A stretch of 64,000 nt of DNA from Hydrogenobacter sp. T-2. GTDB lineage: Bacteria; Aquificota; Aquificia; Aquificales; Aquificaceae. Shown here piece after piece: positions 7,847 to 16,151 of the stretch (its first letter is position 1; every line of letters begins with the position of its first letter). The stretch spans positions 1,122,041 to 1,186,040 of the forward strand of contig NZ_CP117180.1 in NCBI RefSeq assembly GCF_033971325.1, written 5' to 3'. The position numbers and the translations under genes were made by a program. The notes under the pieces were generated by a model. It searched no databases, was not told the DNA's origin, and saw nothing but the letters and a program-made list of their open reading frames with translations.

Positions 7847-9189
7847 GGTGCCTTCCTCCTGTAAAGTTTGAACACGGGGCTGTAAAGGGTTCTTACAAGC
7901 TCCTGTGCAAGGATGAGCATACCATCATAGCCTGCATAGGGCTTTATCCTCTCTTGGTTTGTATCCAGGAAGGGGATACCTTCTTTGAGTGCTACAAACT
8001 TACTCCGACCCCCCGCCATTAGGAGGTCTACATCATACTCCTTAAACATACGAACCAGCTCTTTTGGATTAGGGTCATCCACTATTTTGCCTTCATCTCC
8101 AAGTAGCTCTATCATCCTTTCCTTGTCCCCTGAGGTGCTTTTTTTGCCACTGGTTCCTACTACCACCATACCAAGCTCCTGAACCTGAGAAACCATTGAC
8201 CAACTCTTTACCCCACCAGTGTTTATAAGAACCCTTTTCCCTCTCAACTTTTCTATGTAGGGCTGTAGCTTTTCTTTTATCCTCTTTTCCTCTCTTTCTA
8301 TTAACCTCTCAGTTCTCTCTATGAGTTCCTCACTACCAAGCAATCTTGCAAAGTTTCTAAGGGCATCGCTGGTGTCCTTTATACCATAAAAGGAGCCTTC
8401 AAAGTAGGGTATTCCATACTTTTCCTCCATCTTTCTTGCGAGGTTCAGCATGGTTTTTGAACACACAACCATGTTAACCCTTGCCCTGTGAGCACAGGCA
8501 ACCTGCCTGTAGGTAACATCCCCGCTTATACAGGCAAGTATCCTTATACCAAGCTCTTTAAACAGAGGTTTTACCTGCCAAAGCTCCCCCGCTATGTTGT
8601 ATTCACCCAGTAGGTTCACATCATAGTCTGTGGTGTATTCTGGCTCTTGAGTTCCTATTACATATCTAAAAAGGGCATCACCCGCAAGTTTATTGCCGAG
8701 GTTCTTACTACCCACAAACCCGGGAGATTCCACTGGTATAATAGGCACACCCAAATCCTCAGAAGCCTTCTTACATACGCTCACAACATCATCGCCTATC
8801 ATAGCAGGCACGCAGGTCTGATATACAAAAACCGCAGAAGGTTTATACCTTTCTACCACCTCTTTTATAGCTCTGTATAGTTTCTTTTCACCCCCATGCA
8901 CCACATCCATCTCGCTCATATCCGTAGTAAGCCCAATTCTGTAGTTGGTAGAAAAGGAGGAACGCGTCCCTCTGTTGTCCCAGCTGTTTCCTGCACAAGG
9001 AATAGGTCCATGAACGAGGTGCAGGGCATCCGAAATGGGAACTAACGCTATCTGTGCACCATCAAAGGCACATCCGCCAGATGCACCGCCTGGCTTTGGT
9101 TTTGAACAGCCCTGTTTCTTTTCCTTCTCGCTCTTTAGCTTATTATGTCCACAATTAGGTTCAAAGAAGAATTCTTCAAGCCTTTTCAT
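7831..9189 (-). CDS. nifE: Nitrogenase FeMo-cofactor scaffold subunit NifE
   Basis: The 452-residue NifD paralogue contains GGCAFDGAQIALVPI, GPIPCAGNSWDNRG and the QTCVPAMIGDD motif, which supply the cluster cysteines of the NifEN scaffold. A Cys/Lys-rich N-terminal stretch (CGHNKLKSEKEKKQGC) precedes the fold. It sits after the DegT-like gene with a 12-base gap and SD GGAGG, and overlaps nifN. Confidence 0.93.
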   Translation of the reverse strand: MKRLEEFFFEPNCGHNKLKSEKEKKQGCSKPKPGGASGGCAFDGAQIALVPISDALHLVHGPIPCAGNSWDNRGTRSSFSTNYRIGLTTDMSEMDVVHGGEKKLYRAIKEVVERYKPSAVFVYQTCVPAMIGDDVVSVCKKASEDLGVPIIPVESPGFVGSKNLGNKLAGDALFRYVIGTQEPEYTTDYDVNLLGEYNIAGELWQVKPLFKELGIRILACISGDVTYRQVACAHRARVNMVVCSKTMLNLARKMEEKYGIPYFEGSFYGIKDTSDALRNFARLLGSEELIERTERLIEREEKRIKEKLQPYIEKLRGKRVLINTGGVKSWSMVSQVQELGMVVVGTSGKKSTSGDKERMIELLGDEGKIVDDPNPKELVRMFKEYDVDLLMAGGRSKFVALKEGIPFLDTNQERIKPYAGYDGMLILAQELVRTLYSPVFKLYRRKAPWQSL

Positions 9190-9201
9190 GGCACACCTCC
9201 T

Positions 9202-10266
9202 TTAATGGTCCACACTGCCTGCACCTATTTGGACTGCGTGTTCCTTCAATCTTTCACACACAAAATACACATCATCCTCTTCCATATCCTGATGTAAAGG
9301 TAAAAGGAGGGCTCTTGTGCTCACCTCGTGGGCTATATGGAGATGCTCGAGCGGTTTGCCTTCCAGCATGTCCTGAGATATGGGATACTCCAAGACCTCT
9401 ATTCCATCGTCATACATAAGGTTCTTAATGAGCCCTCTCGCATCCTTTGAGTATCTCTTACCAAAATGCACAGAAAAGTAAGACCAGCACATCTTTGTTA
9501 CATACTTGGGAGGATATTGAGCCTTTATCCCTTCTATGGCAAGCAGATAGCGAGAATATAGATTGGCTAAATCTCCTCTAATCGCAATAGTATCGTCAAG
9601 TTGTTTGACCTGAGAGAATATTACGGAGGACATAATATCATCCAGTGGGGGTGAATCCTCCTTTAGTCTTTCATAAATAAGTCTATCGTCGGTCAAAACT
9701 ATGCCACCGTATCCCATCAACACGGAGCTCTCTGAAAACTCAAGGAAAGAAACATGCCCAAAAGAGCCTGCTGGTTTTCCCTTATACTCGCTGAATAGTG
9801 TCTCTCTTGAATCCTCTATCAATAGGATACCTTTGCCGTTGACCAACTCCCTGAGAGCGTCCCAGTCCATGGGGTTTCCCAAGGAATTACTGCCTATGAT
9901 AACTTTTATGTCCTCAGACATAACATTAGAAAGCCTTTTTGTGTCAATGTTTAAAAACCACCTTTCAGCGTCAGGATAAAGGGGGCAAGCACCTATGAGC
10001 CTTAGGTAAGGGGAAAAATGTTTGTGAAAGGATAGGGGAGAGATTAACACCTTTGAGCCATTACTTACACCTGCATACTTTAAAAGGGTTAGAAGTGGCA
10101 GTATCAGGTCTCTAACTGCAAGCGCGTATCTTCTTTTCGTATATTCACAGAAGAAGTCTTCCAGCTCTCGCCTTTTTAGTCCTGAAAAGGCATAAGGGTA
10201 GCTCATGGCTTCAACTGCGGAAAACATGTTCTCTTTTGAAAAGCTACGAGGCTTAAAGGTTATCAT
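9202..10266 (-). CDS. DegT/DnrJ/EryC1/StrS aminotransferase-fold protein lacking the PLP lysine
   Basis: The 354-residue protein follows the DegT/DnrJ pattern: an N-terminal YAFSGLKRRELE-type segment, SPLSFH, a NSLGNPMDWDAL stretch, the IEDSRE acidic motif near 150-155 and YKGKPAGSFGHVSF. Where family members have a Lys five residues before GEGG, this one reads SESSVLMGYGG, with Ser180 in the lysine position; I checked the codons. PLP aminotransfer by the usual mechanism is therefore unlikely. It lies between a TPR-like gene (overlapping it) and nifE, so it belongs to the nif operon. A structural or small-molecule-binding role in nitrogenase assembly is possible. The exact function is unknown. 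Confidence 0.75.
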   Translation of the reverse strand: MITFKPRSFSKENMFSAVEAMSYPYAFSGLKRRELEDFFCEYTKRRYALAVRDLILPLLTLLKYAGVSNGSKVLISPLSFHKHFSPYLRLIGACPLYPDAERWFLNIDTKRLSNVMSEDIKVIIGSNSLGNPMDWDALRELVNGKGILLIEDSRETLFSEYKGKPAGSFGHVSFLEFSESSVLMGYGGIVLTDDRLIYERLKEDSPPLDDIMSSVIFSQVKQLDDTIAIRGDLANLYSRYLLAIEGIKAQYPPKYVTKMCWSYFSVHFGKRYSKDARGLIKNLMYDDGIEVLEYPISQDMLEGKPLEHLHIAHEVSTRALLLPLHQDMEEDDVYFVCERLKEHAVQIGAGSVDH

Positions 10267-10726
10267 CTTCCCTTACCTCTATAAGTCCTAACATTGTGGA
10301 AATACCAAACTCGCCCTTCTCATCTATCTCCTTAAGGAGGCTTAGTATCTCTGTAGCCTTTTCTAAGGAACCAAGCCTCATAAGCATAAAGGCGTATGCG
10401 GAGTAAGCATTTATGAAAAGCCTTATATCGTAATCCTCAAGGTTAGACCTTAGGTAGGCTAACATTTCCCTTTTTTCCTCGGGTATGTTCCTCTTTGAAC
10501 GAAGCATATCCATAATTTTTAGAGCTACCTGAATAGCCATAGAGTAGTTTTGTCTATAAAAGAAAAACCTATATGCAGAAACAAGCACATTCAGGTTGTC
10601 CCTGTCTTCCTCAAGGGCTTTTAACACATACTGGCTTGACTTTTCTGTGTCCTCCCAGCTCTCTACAGCCCTTTGTAAGTTCGCCTTTACATGTTCTGGA
10701 GCTTCAAACCAGGAAAAGGAAGTCAT
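10253..10726 (-). CDS. Helical-repeat (TPR-like) protein of the nif operon
   Basis: The 157-residue protein is all-helical, with TPR-like pairs (ASWEDTEKSSQYVLKALEE-like, NYSMAIQVALKIMDML, SAYAFMLMRLGSLEKATEIL). No enzymatic motif is visible. It overlaps the DUF269 gene upstream (4 bases) and the DegT-like gene downstream (14 bases), so it is translated with them. A scaffold or chaperone role in nitrogenase assembly is an inference from location only. Confidence 0.6.
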   Translation of the reverse strand: MTSFSWFEAPEHVKANLQRAVESWEDTEKSSQYVLKALEEDRDNLNVLVSAYRFFFYRQNYSMAIQVALKIMDMLRSKRNIPEEKREMLAYLRSNLEDYDIRLFINAYSAYAFMLMRLGSLEKATEILSLLKEIDEKGEFGISTMLGLIEVREDDNL

Positions 10727-11175
10727 ATGTTTGCCACCTCGATGTATTTTTCAACAAGCTCTAAAGCCTTATCTATAAACTTTTGTGCCTGCAAAGCCAT
10801 TTCATCAAGGGATTTAAAGCGAAACTTGTTGGCATCCCTTATGCTTTTGTTGACAAGGATAAGGCGTCCCGAGTATATAAGCACAATGCCGTTACCTTCC
10901 TCATCAAGGTTTATGACCACAGAGGTTAAAAGACCAGAAGACTTTTCTATGAGAGCACCTATAGCTTTGAAGTAGGCATGTAGTTTAAGCAGAGCCTTTG
11001 GGTCCACCTCGCAGTGTCCCATAAGAGAAAGAGAAGCTTGTTTCTCAGACTTTGTTAGGAAAAGATGGTTCAGGATGTCATGGTCGCTCTTTTTTTCCCA
11101 TGTTCCGTAGGTGTCGTAGGCTCTTATCTGATTTACTATCTCTTTAAGGATCTCTTCTCCCCTTTCCGCTACCAT
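10723..11175 (-). CDS. NifX-associated protein (DUF269)
   Basis: The 150-residue protein carries the DUF269 signature: VNQIRAYDTYGTWEKKSD near the N-terminus, LIYSGRLILVNKSIRDANKF in the second half, and a C-terminal helix with LELVEKYIEVA. Members are found almost only beside nifX/nifEN and are needed for full nitrogenase cofactor maturation in some diazotrophs. Here it follows the CRP-like gene (7-base overlap), with AGGAGG of that gene's last codons acting as its ribosome-binding site. Confidence 0.88.
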   Translation of the reverse strand: MVAERGEEILKEIVNQIRAYDTYGTWEKKSDHDILNHLFLTKSEKQASLSLMGHCEVDPKALLKLHAYFKAIGALIEKSSGLLTSVVINLDEEGNGIVLIYSGRLILVNKSIRDANKFRFKSLDEMALQAQKFIDKALELVEKYIEVANI

Positions 11176-11741
11176 ATCCTTAACCTCCTACTTTCCAAAG
11201 TTTTTAAACCGCTCATACACCTTACCGTATGCTCATAACTGAGCCCAGCCATGCTGGATATCTGAAATTTGTTTACGGTGAGTTTTATGTTTCTTTCTTC
11301 TAAGTTTTTATCCAACAACTGCAGAAGGTTTCTTATTCTATCCGTTGCCCTTGTGGCAGAAAGAAGGGTAAAAACTCTGTATAGGTAAGCCTGCCTGTCA
11401 AGAAGGGAGGAGAAGAGCTCAAGGATAAGCCCTGGCTCAGTCTCTCCCAGTTTTTTAAGCCCGTCCATGCTTGTGTGGAGCACCTTTGACGCTGTTATAG
11501 CCCTAGCTCCGTAACTTGTTTTATAGGTGCTATTAGAGATAACACCAAACACATCGCCCGGTAGCAGAAGGTCCAACACGTTCCTTTTGGATTTTACAAA
11601 GGTGTATAGCTCAACCGCACCATCTTCGAGCACATATATACCCTCTTCACTTGAGCCTTCCGAGATTATACTTTCTCTCCTTTTATAACTTAGCTCCCTT
11701 ATAAGTCCGCAACGTGTGTATTTTTTCAGCTCCTCAACCAT
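11169..11741 (-). CDS. CRP/FNR-family regulator embedded in the nif operon, short C-terminus
   Basis: The 190-residue protein has a cyclic-nucleotide-binding-like beta-barrel (IISEGSSEEGIYVLEDGAVELY; LLLPGDVFGVI near 65-80), a long dimerisation helix and a helix-turn-helix (KFQISSMAGLSYEHTVRCMSGLKTLE). It ends at about the recognition helix plus one strand (RRLRIW), about 20 residues short of CRP and missing the wing. No FNR-type N-terminal cysteine cluster is present. It is 4 bases after the second nifK ORF. It might sense redox or energy state and tune nif expression; the target is unknown. Confidence 0.8.
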   Translation of the reverse strand: MVEELKKYTRCGLIRELSYKRRESIISEGSSEEGIYVLEDGAVELYTFVKSKRNVLDLLLPGDVFGVISNSTYKTSYGARAITASKVLHTSMDGLKKLGETEPGLILELFSSLLDRQAYLYRVFTLLSATRATDRIRNLLQLLDKNLEERNIKLTVNKFQISSMAGLSYEHTVRCMSGLKTLESRRLRIW

Positions 11742-11745
11742 GGCT

Positions 11746-12633
11746 CTACCTTATAAGGTCAAAGCTGTAGTCGGTTTTGGCTATTTCTATGGTGTTTCTG
11801 TCTGTCTCGTCAAGTATGGTGTTTACTATCCAAGTAAGCAGGTTTATAGCACCCTTGTAAAAGAGTATCCCGTATCTATGTAGATGGTGTCTGTCAAAGA
11901 TGGGATACCCTATCCTTATGAGTGGTGTTTTTGTGTCTCTCCATAGGAATTTTCCATAGGAAGTTCCTATCATGTAATCCACGGGTTCTGTAAACAGAAG
12001 GCTTCTCATATGCCAAAGGTCTTTGCCAGGAAAGACTTGTGCATATTTACCATTGTCATATTTTGCACATAGCTCTTTTATCTCGTTTGCCCATTCCTCT
12101 CCAGCGTTAGTGCATAATATGTGCACTGGCTCCGCACCAAGCTCTAACAGAAAGGAGGTGATGCCATAGACGAAGTCTGGGTCACCCCAGAGGGCAAACC
12201 TCTTGCCGTGTATCCAATAATAGGAGTCCGCCATGGCGTCAAGGAGTTTCTGCCTTTCTACGGAGAGGCTTTCTGGCACTGGTTTGCCAGTTAGCTTGGA
12301 GATGAGCTGTAAAAATTCATCCGTCCCCTGCACGCCGTAGGGTCTTACTATATAGGCGGGTTGTTTCCATGCGTTTTCTATGTATTCCCTCGTCTTCTGA
12401 GTAGAGTATTTCTGAAAACTTATGGTAGCAAGGGAAAACTTAGCCCTGTATATGTCCTTTATGGGAGTTCCACCGTAGTAGAGTTTATACTCTCCTGTAA
12501 GCCCAGAGTCTAAGTTGTCCGAAGGGTCGGAGAGTATTATGCATTCTTCACCAAACTCTTTTATTATCCTTTTGGTTTCCCTAAAATCTTCCAAGTAAGT
12601 ATGAAATCCAAGTATAAGGTTTAAAGTGCTCAT
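11746..12633 (-). CDS. nifK: C-terminal half of nitrogenase MoFe protein beta chain (split nifK, part 2)
   Basis: The 295 residues begin at the NifK position that normally reads (K)INIIPGFDTY (here [19 protein letters not shown]) and continue with ILSDPSD, YYGGTP and [16 protein letters not shown] to a natural C-terminus. The first ORF supplies the N-terminal domain. Start ATG overlaps the first ORF's stop (ATGA), and AAAAAGGAGG lies 7 bases upstream, so independent re-initiation is expected. All P-cluster cysteines are in part 1; this part supplies the second and third Rossmann-like domains. A sequencing frameshift is less likely because the junction has its own good SD and falls at a domain boundary. 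Confidence 0.85.
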   Translation of the reverse strand: MSTLNLILGFHTYLEDFRETKRIIKEFGEECIILSDPSDNLDSGLTGEYKLYYGGTPIKDIYRAKFSLATISFQKYSTQKTREYIENAWKQPAYIVRPYGVQGTDEFLQLISKLTGKPVPESLSVERQKLLDAMADSYYWIHGKRFALWGDPDFVYGITSFLLELGAEPVHILCTNAGEEWANEIKELCAKYDNGKYAQVFPGKDLWHMRSLLFTEPVDYMIGTSYGKFLWRDTKTPLIRIGYPIFDRHHLHRYGILFYKGAINLLTWIVNTILDETDRNTIEIAKTDYSFDLIR

Positions 12634-13379
12634 GGCTGTGCCTCCTTTTTCTCTTCAAGCCAAGCGAGCAGTCCACCATTCTGGTAGAACTCTCCGCTCT
12701 CTGAGTCATACTTGTCTATGTTGTCCACGCCGTATTTATCAAAGTAGTTTGTCATATACTCTAGGATGCCCTTTAGCTGATTATCGTATCCTGTGATATG
12801 AGAACCAACAAAGGATGGTGTATGGGCAAAGGGTACTGGAAAGTCTTCTGGTATAAGCCCCTTTTCCTTTGTAACCCTTATAAAGCCGTTGAGGTCATCT
12901 CCTATAACTTCCGCCATGCATGTGGTGCTTACCGCTATCATCTTAGGTCTGTATAGTGCTATGGCGTTCTGCAAACCCTCGTTCATATTGCTTAAACCTC
13001 CAAAGACCGCCGCATCTTCTGTCATGGAAGTGGATACCATAGGCACTGGTTCCTTAAAGTGCCTTGCCATATGTGTTCTGAAGTAAGCCACACAACCCTG
13101 AGAACCATGAGAAAAGGGCAGGGTCTTTTCAAAACCAAGGGCGCAGAAGAGCGCCCCAAGAGGCTGGCAGGCTTTGGCGGGATTTATTGAAATCGCTTCC
13201 CTTTTAAAGTTGAGCTCTCTGTATTCCCAGCTCTTAGTCCACTCCGCAACCTCTTTTACCTTATCCTCTCCTACCCAGTTCTCAAAGTTTTCCCTTTTGT
13301 TCTTTATCATCTGGGCAAACTCATCGTTCCTAAAACACTCAAGATGGTCTTTTATGTTTAGTTCATGATGTATACCCAT
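12630..13379 (-). CDS. nifK: N-terminal half of nitrogenase MoFe protein beta chain (split nifK, part 1)
   Basis: The 249 residues match the N-terminal domain of NifK, with P-cluster cysteines Cys71 (KACQPLGA), Cys96 (GSQGC) and Cys154 ([11 protein letters not shown]) and the ARHFKEP segment. After the [17 protein letters not shown] block comes an extra stretch of about 40 residues ([12 protein letters not shown]...[15 protein letters not shown]) where other NifK proteins run straight into the next domain, then TGA. Parts 1 and 2 sum to 544 residues, close to full-length NifK plus this linker. It lies 13 bases after nifD. Confidence 0.87.
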   Translation of the reverse strand: MGIHHELNIKDHLECFRNDEFAQMIKNKRENFENWVGEDKVKEVAEWTKSWEYRELNFKREAISINPAKACQPLGALFCALGFEKTLPFSHGSQGCVAYFRTHMARHFKEPVPMVSTSMTEDAAVFGGLSNMNEGLQNAIALYRPKMIAVSTTCMAEVIGDDLNGFIRVTKEKGLIPEDFPVPFAHTPSFVGSHITGYDNQLKGILEYMTNYFDKYGVDNIDKYDSESGEFYQNGGLLAWLEEKKEAQP

Positions 13380-13392
13380 AGCTATTACCTCC

Positions 13393-14841
13393 TTACTGCT
13401 CCCAAGGAGCCTTTATAAGTTTCCATACACCGCCGTTTACAGCCATATCCATATCCCTCGCAAATATCTCAAAGCCCTCTATGCCGTGATAGGGTCCGCT
13501 GTAATCCCAGCTGTGCATCTGTCTGAAGGGCACTCCCATCTTCTGGGACTGATACTTTTCCTTTATGCCAGAGGCTACAAGGTCTGGCTTGAGCTTTCTC
13601 GTGAGCTCTTCTATCTCATAGGCTGTGGCATCGTCAACCACTATGGTTGCGTTTTTGTCTATGTAGTGGAGGGTTCTATCGTAGTCATCCTGGTGAGCAA
13701 ATTCGTATCCTGTGGCTACCACGTTCATCCCCAGGTCCTCAAAGGCTGTTATGATATGCCTTGGTCTTAGTCCGCCCACATAGAGGATAACCGTTTTGCC
13801 CTCCAACCTTGGTCTGTATTTCTCTATTACCCTGTCAAGCCTTGGCTTATATTCCTTCTCTATAAGCTCCTCCGTTCTTTCTTTTATCTTGTCATCAAAT
13901 AGGCTTGCTATCTTTCTCATAGATTCAAAGATCTGGGTTGGTCCAAAGAAGTTGTACTCTACCCAAGGTATTCCAAACTTCTCCTCAAAATACCTCGCAA
14001 GATAGTTGGATGATCTATAGCAGTGCACCAAGAGATATTTGACCTTTACAGCGTTTGCCACCTCGCTTAATGTTCCGTCGCCTGACCATTGGGTAACCAC
14101 CCTTAACCCCATGGCTTCGAGTATTTTTCTAGAAGCCCAAGCATCACCACCTATGTTGTAGTCACCCCATATAGCCACATCATAGGGAGATGGTTCTATC
14201 TTCTGTCCCTCAACCTTTTTCTCGTAAATCCAGTCTCTCATGGAGTCGTTGGCTATATGGTGTCCTAAGGACTGAGAAACGCCTCTAAAACCTTCACATC
14301 TTACTGGGACAACTAATTTACCGATTTCCTTTGCGGTCTGTCTTGCTACAGCCTCTATATCGTCCCCTATGAGACCTATTGGACATTCAGATTGTATTGT
14401 AATTCCCTTTACAAGAGGAAACAACTCATTTAGTTCCTGTATGGCTTTCGTGAGCTTTTTATCGCCGCCGAAGACTATATCCCTTTCTTGAAAGTCCGTA
14501 GTAAAGTGTGGTGTCACAAAGGTATCAACACCCGTTGTTCCTATGTAGTAGTTTCTGCGACCAGCCCTTGAGTAGTATCCACAGCCCACGGGCCCGTGGG
14601 ATATATGTATCATATCCTTGATAGGACCCCACACCACGCCCTTTGAACCAGCATAGGCACAGCCTCTAACGGTCATAACGCCGGGTCTGGTTTTGATGTT
14701 GGATTTGGGAGCACACTTGGCGTCCCCCGGCTCAGTTACAACTACATGCTTTTGCCTATCCTTTTTAGCCTTTGAGGGATAGGCACTCAACACCTCTTCT
14801 ATAAACTTTAGTGCGGTTTCCTTATCTACGATTATACCCAT
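13393..14841 (-). CDS. nifD: Nitrogenase MoFe protein alpha chain
   Basis: The 482-residue protein has the P-cluster cysteines Cys61 ([11 protein letters not shown]), Cys87 (GPVGCGYYS) and the [10 protein letters not shown] cysteine, the FeMo-co ligand cysteine in [11 protein letters not shown] and the cofactor histidine in [11 protein letters not shown]. Catalytic residues therefore look intact for a molybdenum nitrogenase; vanadium and iron-only AnfD/VnfD-type features are not seen and no delta subunit is present. It follows nifH by 12 bases. Confidence 0.96.
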   Translation of the reverse strand: MGIIVDKETALKFIEEVLSAYPSKAKKDRQKHVVVTEPGDAKCAPKSNIKTRPGVMTVRGCAYAGSKGVVWGPIKDMIHISHGPVGCGYYSRAGRRNYYIGTTGVDTFVTPHFTTDFQERDIVFGGDKKLTKAIQELNELFPLVKGITIQSECPIGLIGDDIEAVARQTAKEIGKLVVPVRCEGFRGVSQSLGHHIANDSMRDWIYEKKVEGQKIEPSPYDVAIWGDYNIGGDAWASRKILEAMGLRVVTQWSGDGTLSEVANAVKVKYLLVHCYRSSNYLARYFEEKFGIPWVEYNFFGPTQIFESMRKIASLFDDKIKERTEELIEKEYKPRLDRVIEKYRPRLEGKTVILYVGGLRPRHIITAFEDLGMNVVATGYEFAHQDDYDRTLHYIDKNATIVVDDATAYEIEELTRKLKPDLVASGIKEKYQSQKMGVPFRQMHSWDYSGPYHGIEGFEIFARDMDMAVNGGVWKLIKAPWEQ

Positions 14842-14853
14842 GATAAAACCTCC

Positions 14854-15720
<867 letters not shown>

Positions 15721-15734
15721 TCACCCTCTATACA

Positions 15735-15750
15735 TGCAATATTTGTGCCA
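15735..15750 (-). promoter_or_regulatory. Sigma-54 (-24/-12) promoter of the nifH operon
   Basis: Minus-strand TGGCACAAATATTGCA matches the sigma-54 consensus at both boxes with exact spacing. The predicted start site is near 15,724, leaving a leader of about 28 bases before nifH. It resembles the -12 half of the AOR-operon promoter (TATTGCA). Confidence 0.9.
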
Positions 15751-15831
15751 ACTGAAGGGAGAGTAAAGATAGACCTTGTGCTTCAAGGCTTTTGATGTTT
15801 TTATGAGCTATTGGAGGATATGACAATTCCT

Positions 15832-15857
15832 TGTAAGAAAGATTACCTTTGTAAGGT
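15832..15857. promoter_or_regulatory. Imperfect NifA-type site and AAGGT/ACCTT dyad upstream of nifH
   Basis: TGT-N10-ACC (15,832-15,847) is one base from the NifA consensus and sits about 110-125 bases above the predicted nifH start, a normal activator distance. It overlaps ACCTT-TGT-AAGGT (15,845-15,857). The half-sites TGTAAG, AAGGT and ACCTT recur in the site in front of nifA. Confidence 0.45.
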
Positions 15858-15864
15858 TTCTGCC

Positions 15865-15908
15865 AATTGTTGATTACTCTTGACAATTCAATTTTGGGAT
15901 TGTATATT
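15865..15908 (+). promoter_or_regulatory. Sigma-70 promoter of feoAB with overlapping inverted repeats
   Basis: TTGACA (15,880-15,885), a 17-base spacer and TATATT (15,903-15,908) form a near-consensus vegetative promoter 30 bases before feoA. AATTGT-N12-ACAATT (15,865-15,888) and ACAAT-N11-ATTGT (15,884-15,903 region) overlap the -35 box and spacer, where an iron-responsive repressor could bind. No classical Fur box is evident. Confidence 0.65.
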
Positions 15909-15938
15909 AATTTCTAAATTTTTTCTTGGAGGTCTGGC

Positions 15939-16151
15939 ATGAACCTTGAAGAGGTCAAACCTGGGCAGGAAGTGGTAATCCTTAGTCTCAACGGCAAGGA
16001 AGAAGTATTGGAGAAGGTAAGGGCTATGGGTCTTAGGAGTGGCAGAAGGGTGTCCCTTGTGCAAAGGGTAGGGAGAAACCTGCTCCTTAAGGTAGATAAC
16101 TCACGCATAATCATAAGTAGAGACCTCGCAAAGGGCATAGAAGTTCAATGA
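15939..16151 (+). CDS. feoA: Ferrous iron transport protein FeoA
   Basis: The 70-residue SH3-like protein has the FeoA pattern KPGQEVVILSLNG...LEKVRAMGLRSGRRVSLVQR. It is a cytosolic partner of the FeoB ferrous iron channel. SD GGAGG is 11 bases upstream of the ATG. The stop overlaps feoB by four bases (ATGA). Its promoter region is shared back to back with nifH. Confidence 0.9.
   Translation: MNLEEVKPGQEVVILSLNGKEEVLEKVRAMGLRSGRRVSLVQRVGRNLLLKVDNSRIIISRDLAKGIEVQ

Noticed and set aside
13393-14841. Possibility that the nif genes encode an alternative (V or Fe-only) nitrogenase
   Set aside because: NifD has the FeMo-co ligand Cys and His contexts of the Mo enzyme and no vnfG/anfG-like delta gene is present; NifE, NifN and NifX also fit the Mo system.
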